The notes below the pieces were generated by a model. That model had not been told where the DNA came from and made no database searches. It saw nothing but the letters and a program-made list of their open reading frames with translations. 64,000 bases of DNA from Saccharicrinis sp963677345 (GTDB taxonomy: Bacteria > Bacteroidota > Bacteroidia > Bacteroidales > Marinilabiliaceae), in NCBI GenBank assembly GCA_963677345.2, contig CAXXLC010000019.1, positions 124,001 through 188,000 of the forward strand, written 5' to 3'. Below, piece by piece: positions 33,739 to 42,772 of this stretch (positions within the stretch are counted from its first letter, which is position 1; each line of letters opens with the position of its first letter). The position numbers were made by a program, and so were the translations under genes.

Positions 33739-34797
33739 TTAAAGAACACTAACACCGGTATCAGTTGTGTCTGTTATTTCAGCTTCATCAAAACTTGTCA
33801 TATTATTTATCATAGCAACCGCACCTTGAATTATTGGGAAAGCAATAGCCGCTCCGGTTCCTTCTCCTAATCTTAGATCTAAATTAAGTACTGGTTCTGC
33901 ATTAAAATACTGCATCATTAAAGCATGACCACCTTCTTTTGAATGATGTGAGTGAATTACATACTCTATTACATTTGGATTGATTGCATGCGCAGCGATT
34001 AATGCAGATGTGATGATAAAACCATCATTTAATATTAACATCTCAAGTTCTGCTGCCTTAAGCATTCCTCCAGCAATAGTAGCAATCTCCAGACCTCCAA
34101 ATTGAGCCAAAATTTCAACTGGATCTTTTAAATTAGGATGTTTTGATATAGCTTCTTTTAATACTTTACATTTAGCAGAAACACCATCCTCTGTTAATCC
34201 ACTTCCTGGTCCTACACATTTTTCTAAAAGAATGTCACAATATAGATGCATTAAAACAGATGCTGGTGATGTGTTTCCAATTCCCATTTCTCCAAATCCT
34301 ACTACATTACATCCTTGAGAATGTAAATCTGAGACAATCTTAGCTCCGTTTTCTATGGCCTGGATACATTCTTCAATTGTCATTGCAGATCCTTTAAGGA
34401 AGTTTCCGGTGCTATTTTTTATCTTGGCGTCAATAATATTATCAAAACCTGTGAAATCATAATTTACGCCAGCATCAACAATTTTAAGGTTCATGTTATA
34501 AAAACTGGAAAATAATCCAATTCCGCCACCGCCTTTAGAAAAATTGATCATTTGTTGCCATGTGATTTCTTGCGGATTTGGACTCACTCCTTCATCACAT
34601 ATGTCATGATCTGATCCAACAAGAACAATATGCGGATTATTAAGAACTGGAGTAGTAGTGTTTTGAATTCTGCAGATTTGATACGCAATTTTTTCTAATA
34701 GACCTAACGAGCCCAGGGGTTTTGTTTTGTGGTCTATTTTGTATTTTATCCTTTGATTAAGATCGTTAGAAAGAGGTTTAATTTTAAAATCAATCAT
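33739..34797 (-). CDS. cobT: Nicotinate-nucleotide:dimethylbenzimidazole phosphoribosyltransferase
   Basis: A 352-residue CobT, which activates the lower ligand (5,6-dimethylbenzimidazole) for cobalamin assembly. Characteristic segments are 'DHKTKPLGSLGLLEKIAYQI', 'GEMGIGNTSPASVLMHLYC', 'GPGSGLTEDGVSAK' and the catalytic Glu segment 'LRLGEGTGAAIAFPIIQGA'. Length and motifs are complete. No other cob genes and no cobalamin riboswitch are seen next to it. The organism may salvage corrinoids, or the pathway genes lie elsewhere. Confidence 0.94.
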   Translation of the reverse strand: MIDFKIKPLSNDLNQRIKYKIDHKTKPLGSLGLLEKIAYQICRIQNTTTPVLNNPHIVLVGSDHDICDEGVSPNPQEITWQQMINFSKGGGGIGLFSSFYNMNLKIVDAGVNYDFTGFDNIIDAKIKNSTGNFLKGSAMTIEECIQAIENGAKIVSDLHSQGCNVVGFGEMGIGNTSPASVLMHLYCDILLEKCVGPGSGLTEDGVSAKCKVLKEAISKHPNLKDPVEILAQFGGLEIATIAGGMLKAAELEMLILNDGFIITSALIAAHAINPNVIEYVIHSHHSKEGGHALMMQYFNAEPVLNLDLRLGEGTGAAIAFPIIQGAVAMINNMTSFDEAEITDTTDTGVSVL

Positions 34798-34918
34798 TTT
34801 ATTTATCTAATTTTATTTTCTTACAAAGATGAATAAAAAAAGATGTAGAATTTGATTGTAAAATATGTTATGCAATAAGTTATTTGTATTATTTTATATT
34901 TATATTGAGTTTGCTTAT

Positions 34919-36271
34919 TTATACTGCCCCTTGATCTATCATAGTATCTGCAACTTTTACAAAACCACCAATGTTTGCACCATCCATATAGTTTACAAAT
35001 CCTCCAGGTTTTGTTCCATATTTTATACAGGTATAGTGGATGTCGTTCATGATTATTTTTAGTTTTTGATCAACTTCTTCTTTTGTCCATTTTAGTCTCA
35101 TCGAATTCTGGCTCATTTCCAGTCCTGATACTGCAACGCCTCCTGCATTAGCGGCTTTGCCCGGCCCGTATAGAATTTTATTTGCTATAAATACTTCAAT
35201 TGCTTTTGGTGAACAAGGCATATTGGCGCCTTCAGATACGCAGATACAACCGTTGTTAATTAGATTTATAGCATCAGTTTTATCTATTTCATTTTGCGTT
35301 GCACAGGGTAAAGCAATGTTACCTTTTTTTTTCCATGGTGTTTGATTTTCTACGTATTTAACATTGTATTTGTCGGCATATTCTTTTATCCTTCCTCTTT
35401 TGATATTTTTTAAATACTTGATAAACTTGAGTTTATCATGATCAATTCCTTCAGAATCATAAATATATCCATTGCTATCGGACATAGTAATGACTTTTTC
35501 TCCTAATTCAATAACTTTTTCTGCACTAAACTGACCAACATTACCGGATCCTGAAATCAGAACATTTTTTCCGTTAAAACTTTCATGTCGTGTTTTTAAC
35601 ATTTCTTCTGCAAAATACACATTCCCATATCCTGTGGCTTCTGGCCTAATGTAGCTTCCTCCCCAATTTATTCCTTTTCCTGTAATTGTGCCTGTAAATT
35701 CATTTTTTATTCTTTTAAACTGACCAAATAGGTATCCTATTTCTCTACCTCCTACGCCAATGTCACCTGCTGGTATATCAGTGTTATGACCTATGTGCCT
35801 GTATAGTTCCGTCATAAAACTTTGACAAAATTTCATTATTTCATTTTCAGATTTACCTTTTGGGTCAAAATCTGAACCACCTTTGCCTCCTCCAAGTGGT
35901 AATGTTGTTAAACTGTTTTTTAATACCTGTTCAAAAGCAAGAAACTTTAGTATTCCCAAGTTGACAGTGGGATGAAATCTTAAACCACCTTTATATGGAC
36001 CTATGGCACTGTTCATTTCTATTCTAAACCCCCTGTTTACAATAATCTTTCCTCTATCATTTATCCAAGGTACTCTAAATATTATTATTCTTTCAGGTTC
36101 GGTCATCCTTTCCAGTATTCCAGAATTTATGTAGTGAGGATTATCCTCAAGAAATGGGTATAGGGAAATTAATACTTCGTGAACGGCTTGATGAAATTCA
36201 GGTTCTGAGGGATTTTTTTTGATGAGATTTGACATAAAAGACTCAACAAAAGAATGAGTTGGACTTTTCAT
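34919..36271 (-). CDS. Second, divergent NADP-type glutamate dehydrogenase
   Basis: A 450-residue paralogue of the gene at 27891-29228. All key segments are kept: 'GPYKGGLRFHPTVNLGILKF', 'LPLGGGKGGSDFDPKGKS', 'IPAGDIGVGGREIGYLFG' and 'LISGSGNVGQFSAEKVIE' (nucleotide fold). The N-terminus differs, and identity falls in the second half. It appears active and intact. It lies downstream of the hybrid sensor kinase on the same strand and may differ in cofactor preference or direction; the sequence alone does not show this. Confidence 0.92.
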   Translation of the reverse strand: MKSPTHSFVESFMSNLIKKNPSEPEFHQAVHEVLISLYPFLEDNPHYINSGILERMTEPERIIIFRVPWINDRGKIIVNRGFRIEMNSAIGPYKGGLRFHPTVNLGILKFLAFEQVLKNSLTTLPLGGGKGGSDFDPKGKSENEIMKFCQSFMTELYRHIGHNTDIPAGDIGVGGREIGYLFGQFKRIKNEFTGTITGKGINWGGSYIRPEATGYGNVYFAEEMLKTRHESFNGKNVLISGSGNVGQFSAEKVIELGEKVITMSDSNGYIYDSEGIDHDKLKFIKYLKNIKRGRIKEYADKYNVKYVENQTPWKKKGNIALPCATQNEIDKTDAINLINNGCICVSEGANMPCSPKAIEVFIANKILYGPGKAANAGGVAVSGLEMSQNSMRLKWTKEEVDQKLKIIMNDIHYTCIKYGTKPGGFVNYMDGANIGGFVKVADTMIDQGAV

Positions 36272-36464
36272 GATTGGGTAATTTTAAAGTTTTTAAATAT
36301 TCATTAAAAGTTAATGAAATATTTTCACTTTATTCTATTAATAGCTTGTGAAAGAATTTGTTAATTAGTTGTGTGATGCTTTTCGTATTATTGTATATCT
36401 GTCCTATTTCAAGTGAAATTTTTATATCAAACGAGAATTGTGCGATTGACGAAGTTAAATGTTG

Positions 36465-38204
36465 CTAGCTAAGATGATGTGTGATCTTACCTATTAAATC
36501 CTCCGGCTGAAAAGGTTTACTAATATAGTCATCCATACCGGATGCCATACATCTTTCTTTATCTTCAGGAAAAGCATTGGCTGTTACTGCAATAATTGGA
36601 GTATGTGTATTAGTGCTTTTTTCAATTTCGCGTATTTTCTGAGTTGCTTTAAAACCATCCATAATTGGCATTTGAACATCCATGAGAATTAGGTCATACT
36701 TAGCCTTACCAAATTTATCTAAGGCTTCTTTTCCATTATATGCAACTTCAATTTTATTGACTTCATTTTTAATGTAGAGAATGATTATTTGCTGGTTACT
36801 AAAGTTATCCTCTACGAGTAATATATTTGCATTTTTAATTTCAACTGTAGGCTTATAAAATGATTTTGTATTGGTTAGTTTATCATTAATACTTTGAATC
36901 GAAATACTTTGTTTGTTTTCTTTAAAAGTAATCCCGAATTCAAAAGTGGTTTTTTCGATATTGGGCTGAATGGATAAATTGTGACCATCTTGCTCAATGA
37001 GCTTTTGCGTTAATCCTAAATCTAAAAACTGGATATGTTTAGATGTATTTAATCTCAATACATCATTTTTGTATAAGGAATCTTCTGACTTGTATTCTTT
37101 CGGAAAAGGAATATTTCCTGTACTGATAATCTTAAAGTTTAATTCAACACAACCAGGCATTGTATTGATTCTCGATACTTCTATGTTGATATGCTTTTGT
37201 TTTGAAATATTATATTTAGCAATGCTGTTAAGTATGTTTAAAAAAATTTGTTTTGTTTTAATAGCATTTCCTGTCATTGTTGAGGGTATGTCTGCGGAAA
37301 AGGATAAGCTAAATTTTTGTTTCGTATTGTTTTCTGAGAATAAACGTATGGTGTTATTTAATGTAGCATATAAATTAAAGCTGATTTCTTCTTCTGTGGC
37401 AGGTTTTAGTGCGGATTTAGTTGAGGATACCATATTAGTGACCACATTTACCAGGTTATTTGCTGATGCATGTATAGTGTTGATATAGTCGCGTTGATCG
37501 TCTGTTAGATTTGTTTTTCCAAGTATATCTAGAATACCGGTAATGTTGCTGAGAGGCGTTCTGATTTGTCTGGATAAATCAGAGATTTGTTCTTCTTTTG
37601 AGTTTTTGCTATTCTGTGAATTTATCATTGCTCTTTCTTTTGTAAGCATGACTTCAGAAAACATAAATTTTAATGTATAGGCTAATATAAACGAGAAAAT
37701 AAAGTAAATGGAAAATAGAATTTCTAAATTAAAGCTGTAATTAATAGCACCTGGAATAAAAGAACTTAGTATAAGAAAATCTAATATCATAAACAAAAAC
37801 ATGGCAAATGAAAAAAAAGAGCCTCGTTTTCGGCCAAATAAGTTTATGGATATAAAAGGAAATGAACCAAGCCAAATAATGTTTACATTGGTAGGGCCAC
37901 CAAAAATAATGAAAAATAAAAACGTTATTGAGATAAATACAAACAACACTTCTTTATAAAAACCAGAGTATGGTTTTCTGCCTGCATATAAATAATTAAA
38001 AGCAAAAAGTATACTGAAGAATAAGAGAGGTCCTGCAAAAAAAAGATTTTCTTCAAGAAGTGATATTATTCCCTCGATAAAAACAATAACAAAGAGAAAA
38101 AAGTTGAGAACATTAGTGAATAATAATGTTGTTTTTGATTCAACCTCAAGATTTTCTTCTTGATCAAAGGTGAATAGAAGTATAAATTTATTAATAAATT
38201 TCAT
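36465..38204 (-). CDS. Membrane hybrid histidine kinase with degenerate kinase core and intact receiver
   Basis: A 579-residue protein. The N-terminal 190 residues hold about six membrane helices. The HisKA-like box near residue 213 reads 'LSRQIRTPLSNITGILDILG'. The invariant His of 'SHEIRTPL' is Arg, so autophosphorylation at that site is impossible. The ATPase part is also weak: the N-box is 'NILNSIAKYN', and the G1 'DTGIGI' and G2 'GLGLSI' signatures are altered. The C-terminal receiver (about 456-575) is complete, with 'LLVEDN', phospho-Asp 'LILMDVQMPIMDG' and 'ISKPF'. It is probably a pseudokinase scaffold or a phosphate sink fed by another kinase. Confidence 0.88.
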   Translation of the reverse strand: MKFINKFILLFTFDQEENLEVESKTTLLFTNVLNFFLFVIVFIEGIISLLEENLFFAGPLLFFSILFAFNYLYAGRKPYSGFYKEVLFVFISITFLFFIIFGGPTNVNIIWLGSFPFISINLFGRKRGSFFSFAMFLFMILDFLILSSFIPGAINYSFNLEILFSIYFIFSFILAYTLKFMFSEVMLTKERAMINSQNSKNSKEEQISDLSRQIRTPLSNITGILDILGKTNLTDDQRDYINTIHASANNLVNVVTNMVSSTKSALKPATEEEISFNLYATLNNTIRLFSENNTKQKFSLSFSADIPSTMTGNAIKTKQIFLNILNSIAKYNISKQKHINIEVSRINTMPGCVELNFKIISTGNIPFPKEYKSEDSLYKNDVLRLNTSKHIQFLDLGLTQKLIEQDGHNLSIQPNIEKTTFEFGITFKENKQSISIQSINDKLTNTKSFYKPTVEIKNANILLVEDNFSNQQIIILYIKNEVNKIEVAYNGKEALDKFGKAKYDLILMDVQMPIMDGFKATQKIREIEKSTNTHTPIIAVTANAFPEDKERCMASGMDDYISKPFQPEDLIGKITHHLS

Positions 38205-38609
38205 ATGATTATAGTTTATTTTTAATGGTCATATGGAACTTGCCAATTTAATCATCCTTCCCGATGAATCGGATCCGGCAGTGTGTGACAAAAACTTTCT
38301 CGGGGCGCGTTTCATATGCTCTAATCAAATATGTTTTAATGTATGTGCTTTAAAATTAGTAGATGTGTTTAAGCTTCAAAAAACAAAAATACAAATGAAT
38401 ATGCAACATATAAATTAAAATCAGTAATAATGTTGTTGTGCTTATAAAAAAATGAAGGCGTGATCTTTGTTTTTTCATCAAAAATGTTCCCTATTATGAT
38501 GTATGAGTGTTTTTTTTGTAAAAAGTTATCGAAAAATATAACTCTGGTAGAATATTTTCGTTTTTAAGGATATTTTAAATGAGGAATAAATAAATTAAAA
38601 ATTTTAAAT
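38205..38609. other. Intergenic region with a GC-rich island
   Basis: Between the kinase and the next plus-strand gene, 38229-38315 is markedly GC-richer than its surroundings and can encode a 28-residue minus-strand peptide. The island is flanked by nine-base direct repeats (TTTCATATG at 38199-38207 and 38310-38318). The rest is AT-rich, with no recognised feature. Confidence 0.5.
38229..38315 (-). CDS. Possible 28-residue basic peptide in a GC-rich island
   Basis: A minus-strand frame begins 'MKRAPRKFLSHTAGSDSSGR' and ends 'MIKLASSI'. It is short, basic and serine-rich, and its composition differs from the neighbouring genes. It lies in the leader region of the hybrid kinase gene. It may be a real small peptide, a leader, or a scrap of inserted DNA. 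No family is recognised. Confidence 0.3.
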   Translation of the reverse strand: MKRAPRKFLSHTAGSDSSGRMIKLASSI

Positions 38610-39455
38610 ATGAAAAAAGTTGTTGCAAGTATTTTGTTTATGATGTTGATTGTAACAGTATCAGCACAAAATCATCTACCAACAGAAAAAGATTATCAGA
38701 ATTTTTTTAATTCTAAAACCTATGTGGTATTAGATGATAATCCAATGTCAGATTTTAATTTTATGATTAAAAAGGTTATGCCTAGAGTTTGGAATATAAC
38801 TGAGTATGAAATTATATCACATGCAGAATTTGATGAAAAAAGAAGAGACCCATCCTACTCTTTCATTGTTACATCCACAGTAACTTTTGATAAGGACAAA
38901 ACCAAAGCACGTTATACATTTGTTAGTTTGCTTATGGGGAAAGATGTATATTCGATTTCAGATATGCCGGATTTGTGCTCAATTCCTTTATCTTATTTGA
39001 GAGTAGAGGATGATAGTTATGCCTATAAAATGGAAGGATTTGTCAAATTTATGCAGGATCATGTTCAACTGGTATCAAAAAATCCTAAGATTATCAATGC
39101 AAATATGTTTAAGTATTATAATAAGAATGTAAAAAGTCTGAATAATAAAAAACTTTATTTAGTAAAAGAGGATTTAACATCTGAAGTAAATACGCTAAGT
39201 AAGATACAAAGTATTTATCCTTATCATGTAGAAATTGTAACTCAGGAAGAGGTGGCAAAAGCAATTGAAAATAAAGATCCAGATGTGGTTTACCTGCATA
39301 AGGTAGGACCGGAAGGAACAAAATATAAAGCACGTTGCTATAAAATTGTAATAGGTGCTGCTGATTCACAGTTTTATTACTTTGATTGGCATATGGTTTC
39401 CCCTAAAAAGAGAGATGGATTATTAGCGAGCGATTTAAAAGCAATGTCGAAATAA
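38610..39455 (+). CDS. Secreted protein of unknown function
   Basis: A 281-residue exported protein. The signal peptide ('VASILFMMLIVTVSAQ', cleavage about residue 20) is followed by a mixed alpha/beta domain ('KTYVVLDDNPMSDFNFMIKK', 'AIENKDPDVVYLHKVGP'). No lipobox, membrane helix or known motif is present. I do not recognise a family; it resembles uncharacterised Bacteroidota secreted proteins. It is followed by a strong terminator, so it is transcribed alone. Periplasmic or outer-surface location is expected. Confidence 0.7.
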   Translation: MKKVVASILFMMLIVTVSAQNHLPTEKDYQNFFNSKTYVVLDDNPMSDFNFMIKKVMPRVWNITEYEIISHAEFDEKRRDPSYSFIVTSTVTFDKDKTKARYTFVSLLMGKDVYSISDMPDLCSIPLSYLRVEDDSYAYKMEGFVKFMQDHVQLVSKNPKIINANMFKYYNKNVKSLNNKKLYLVKEDLTSEVNTLSKIQSIYPYHVEIVTQEEVAKAIENKDPDVVYLHKVGPEGTKYKARCYKIVIGAADSQFYYFDWHMVSPKKRDGLLASDLKAMSK

Positions 39456-39477
39456 AATATTGTTTTCTGATTTTAAG

Positions 39478-39506
39478 CCTTGTTGTATTTCAACAAGGTT
39501 TTTTTT
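39478..39506 (+). terminator. Intrinsic terminator
   Basis: A perfect 8-bp stem CCTTGTTG/CAACAAGG with a 5-base loop is followed by eight T, just after the secreted-protein gene. Confidence 0.9.
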
Positions 39507-39562
39507 GTGCTTTATTTCTAATAATTCAACTAAATTTGTATGATAATTTGATCTAATAATTA

Positions 39563-41254
39563 ATGAATATGTCTGACGATAAGAAGATTATATTTTCGAT
39601 GGTGGGAGTTAGTAAGGTTGTTCCCCCTCAGAAAAAGATTTTAAATAATATTTATCTATCATTTTTTTATGGTGCAAAAATTGGCATTATCGGTTTAAAT
39701 GGTTCCGGTAAATCAACTTTGATGAAAATTATTGCCGGAGTAGATAAAAATTTTCAGGGAGATGTGGTGGCTTCCCAGGATTATTCTGTGGGTTATCTTG
39801 AGCAGGAACCAGTATTGGATGAAAATAAAACAGTGAAGCAAATTGTAGAGGAAGGAGTACAGGAAGTTGTTGATGTTTTAAATGCCTATAATCAGGTTAA
39901 TGAAAAATTTGCCGATCCTGAGGTTTTAGAAGATCCGGATAAAATGCAGGCCTTAATGGATGAACAGGCTCGTCTTCAGGAGAAGATTGATCAATTTGAT
40001 GCATGGAATCTTGATACCAAATTGAGCATTGCAATGGATGCTTTGCGTTGCCCCGAGGAAGATAAACAAGTGAAATTTTTATCGGGGGGTGAAAAACGGC
40101 GTGTTGCTTTATGCAGACTTTTACTTCAGGAGCCGGATGTGTTGCTGTTGGATGAGCCTACGAACCATCTTGATGCTGAATCTGTTCAATGGTTGGAGTT
40201 GCATTTGCAACAATATAAAGGAACTGTAATTTCTATTACTCACGATAGGTATTTTCTCGATAATGTTGCTGGTTGGATTCTGGAATTGGATAGAGGAGAG
40301 GGTATTCCTTGGAAAGGAAATTATTCATCCTGGTTAGAGCAAAAAAACACACGTATGCAACAAGAAGAAAAATCAGCTTCTAAACGAAGAAAAACTTTGG
40401 AGCGTGAGTTGGAATGGGTTAGAATGGCTCCAAAGGCTCGTCATGCTAAATCTAAAGCTCGTCTTTCTGCCTATGAAAAATTAATGGATGAAGATATAAA
40501 GCAAAAAGAAGAGAAATTGGAAATATTTATTCCAAATGGACCACGTTTGGGTGATAAAGTAATTGAAGCTCATGATGTAACAAAAGGTTTTGAGGATAAA
40601 TTGCTTTTTGAGGAACTGGAGTTTTTGTTACCTAAAAATGGTATTGTGGGTGTTATAGGACCTAACGGTGCTGGTAAAACTACTTTATTTAGAATGATAA
40701 TGGGACTTGAAAAAGTAGATAAAGGTTCATTTGAAGTTGGAGAGACTGTAAAAGTGGGTTATGTTGATCAATCACACGAATCAATTGATCCGGGTAAGTC
40801 TGTTTATCAAGTTGTGTCTGAAGGCCAGGATACCATAAAAATGGGTGGTCGAGAAATAAATGCAAGAGCTTATTTGGCGCGATTTAATTTTACAGGTGGT
40901 GATCAGGAGAAAAAATGTGGCGTTTTATCTGGGGGTGAAAGAAATAGGTTGCATTTGGCTATGACTTTAAAAGAAGAAGCAAATGTTTTATTACTGGATG
41001 AGCCAACCAATGATATTGACGTAAATACATTAAGAGCCCTGGAAGAAGGTTTGGAAGATTTTGCAGGTTGTGCTGTTGTAATATCGCATGATAGATGGTT
41101 TTTAGATAGAGTTGCAACTCATATTCTAGCTTTTGAAGGGGAGTCAAAAGTGTATTATTTCGAAGGTTCTTTTTCTGAATATGAGGAAAATAAAAAGAGA
41201 AGATTAGGTGATGTTACTCCCAAAAGAATTAAGTATAAGAAGTTGGTTAAGTAA
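39563..41254 (+). CDS. ettA: ABC-F translation factor EttA
   Basis: A 563-residue ribosome-bound ATPase with two nucleotide-binding domains. Walker A sites are 'GLNGSGKSTLMK' and 'GPNGAGKTTLFR'; signature motifs are 'LSGGEKRRVALCRLLL' and 'LSGGERNRLHLAMTL'; Walker B sites are 'VLLLDEPTNHLDAES' and 'VLLLDEPTNDIDV'. The arm and PtIM linker between the domains is present ('RMAPKARHAKSKARLSAYEK'). EttA gates the first steps of elongation according to energy state. The length is typical. The start could be ATG 39563 or the ATG two codons on. Confidence 0.95.
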   Translation: MNMSDDKKIIFSMVGVSKVVPPQKKILNNIYLSFFYGAKIGIIGLNGSGKSTLMKIIAGVDKNFQGDVVASQDYSVGYLEQEPVLDENKTVKQIVEEGVQEVVDVLNAYNQVNEKFADPEVLEDPDKMQALMDEQARLQEKIDQFDAWNLDTKLSIAMDALRCPEEDKQVKFLSGGEKRRVALCRLLLQEPDVLLLDEPTNHLDAESVQWLELHLQQYKGTVISITHDRYFLDNVAGWILELDRGEGIPWKGNYSSWLEQKNTRMQQEEKSASKRRKTLERELEWVRMAPKARHAKSKARLSAYEKLMDEDIKQKEEKLEIFIPNGPRLGDKVIEAHDVTKGFEDKLLFEELEFLLPKNGIVGVIGPNGAGKTTLFRMIMGLEKVDKGSFEVGETVKVGYVDQSHESIDPGKSVYQVVSEGQDTIKMGGREINARAYLARFNFTGGDQEKKCGVLSGGERNRLHLAMTLKEEANVLLLDEPTNDIDVNTLRALEEGLEDFAGCAVVISHDRWFLDRVATHILAFEGESKVYYFEGSFSEYEENKKRRLGDVTPKRIKYKKLVK

Positions 41255-41287
41255 ACGTTTATTATGCATTTGTAAGTAATGGTTAAG

Positions 41288-41314
41288 GAGTTGGTGTTAT
41301 ATCCAACTCTTTTA
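41288..41314 (+). terminator. Intrinsic terminator after ettA
   Basis: A stem GAGTTGG/CCAACTC with an 8-base loop and a short T-run lies between the convergent ettA and cyclase genes. Confidence 0.75.
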
Positions 41315-41332
41315 GTTTGTAAGATGTAAAAC

Positions 41333-42460
41333 TTAGTTTACCGATAATTTTTCTATTAATTCTCCAAGGCGTATTTTGTTGTGGCCGGATTCATCCCTTG
41401 CGAAAACATCATCAGTTGATTTTAAATAATACATTCGTCTTTTTCCAATGCCTTTAACATCGTGAGGTAATCTTTCTATAAATGTGTAAGTATTCCTGAC
41501 AAGCAAATAACTAAATCTTGATACATTTATTTGGTTGGGATCACATAAGTTTTCAAGCCTTGCAGCTTCATTCACGGTATGTCCAAATACGTCAAATAAA
41601 TAATTATTTTTCCCTAATACACTACCAATAACCTCTCCAGAGTTAATGCCTATCTTTAAATCCCATTTAACATTATTAATTAAATTTCGTTGAAAGATGT
41701 ATTCTCTCATATCTATGGCTGTTTTGATCATGTTAATAGCATGTTTTCTACTGGGAGTTGGGATGCCCGATACAGCTAAATAACCATCACCAATAGTTTT
41801 TATTCTTGTGCAATTGTTACGTTTAACTATTTTGTCAAATTCAGAAAAGATATCTGATAGTTCGTCAATGATAATTTTAGGAGATAAACGACTTGATTTT
41901 TTTGTAAAATCTACCAAATCAACAAAAAGAACAGAGGCTTCTCTGTATTTTTTAGGTTTAGAAGTGCCGTATTGAGTAATCTCGTTAATGATTTCGGTTG
42001 GAATAAGGCCGTTAAGCATTTCTTCCATCCTGTTTTGCCCCTCGTTAATTATATGAATTTGCCTGTCTAATTTTTCTATTGTACTCGACAGTGTTAAGGC
42101 AGTTCTTACACGTGCAAATAGTTCAATAGATTTAAAAGGTTTCTTAATAAAGTCCAATGCCCCATTTTGAAGAATATTTTCAATATCCTCGGGGGTGCTA
42201 TCTTGAATGCAAACAATAATTGGAGTATTAAAATTTTTTTTTGAATATTTTAATGTAGATATTTTATTAATGAGTGATTGGGTTGGGTTTTCGCAGTCGA
42301 TAATAATAAGGTTATATTTACTTTTTTCCACCTCTTTATATGCATCATTACAGTTCATGTTAAAAATTAACCAATCTTCGCCAAATTCTAATAATCGGCC
42401 TTTAATAATTTGTAAGTTGATTTTATCATTACCAACTGCTAAAATTTTTACTGTATCCAT
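41333..42460 (-). CDS. Response-regulator / class III nucleotide cyclase fusion
   Basis: A 375-residue protein. The receiver domain (about 1-125) keeps the phospho-Asp ('YNLIIIDCENP') and the Lys of 'FIKKPFKS', though the acidic pocket is altered ('VGNDKIN'). A linker helix leads to a class III adenylate/guanylate cyclase domain at about 175-330. The metal Asp pair is present in 'VLFVDLVDFTKKS' and 'IKTIGDGYLAVSG', with the C-terminal 'DVFGHTVNEAARLE'. The substrate-specificity residues resemble adenylate cyclase. Phosphorylation would control cAMP output; that link is inferred. No kinase is adjacent. Confidence 0.9.
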   Translation of the reverse strand: MDTVKILAVGNDKINLQIIKGRLLEFGEDWLIFNMNCNDAYKEVEKSKYNLIIIDCENPTQSLINKISTLKYSKKNFNTPIIVCIQDSTPEDIENILQNGALDFIKKPFKSIELFARVRTALTLSSTIEKLDRQIHIINEGQNRMEEMLNGLIPTEIINEITQYGTSKPKKYREASVLFVDLVDFTKKSSRLSPKIIIDELSDIFSEFDKIVKRNNCTRIKTIGDGYLAVSGIPTPSRKHAINMIKTAIDMREYIFQRNLINNVKWDLKIGINSGEVIGSVLGKNNYLFDVFGHTVNEAARLENLCDPNQINVSRFSYLLVRNTYTFIERLPHDVKGIGKRRMYYLKSTDDVFARDESGHNKIRLGELIEKLSVN

Positions 42461-42772
42461 TCGATATTATTTCTTATGGCTATTTTCAATTAATCATTCC
42501 AATATCTTTTATTCGTTTTACTCATCTCAATTTATAAAAGTTGATTAATAGTGATGAACTATATGTATTTATTTTTAAGTGTATGTTTTTTTTACATTAA
42601 TCTATTGCGATAAGGGAGTCTTAAAAATGTTAATTTGTATAGTGCAACAAAGAGGGTGAAAACAAAAAAATAAAAGTATCATGACTAATATTGAATTCGG
42701 AATCTTAAAAAATCATGTATGTTTAAATAAAATAAATAACTTTGCGCTTCATTAATAAAAAATAATAGCATA
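42461..42772. other. Divergent spacer with hisS promoter box
   Basis: 311 bases, AT-rich, without a credible gene. TAACTTTG at 42737-42744 matches the -7 box and lies 28 bases before the hisS start; no clear -33 TTG is seen. Confidence 0.5.

Noticed and set aside
33739..34861. A cobalamin riboswitch upstream of cobT
   Set aside because: The region before its start is short and AT-rich and has no conserved riboswitch core.
38233..38418. A 61-codon plus-strand frame
   Set aside because: It lies in the GC island on the opposite strand to the better-looking peptide, and its C-terminal half is AT-rich noise.
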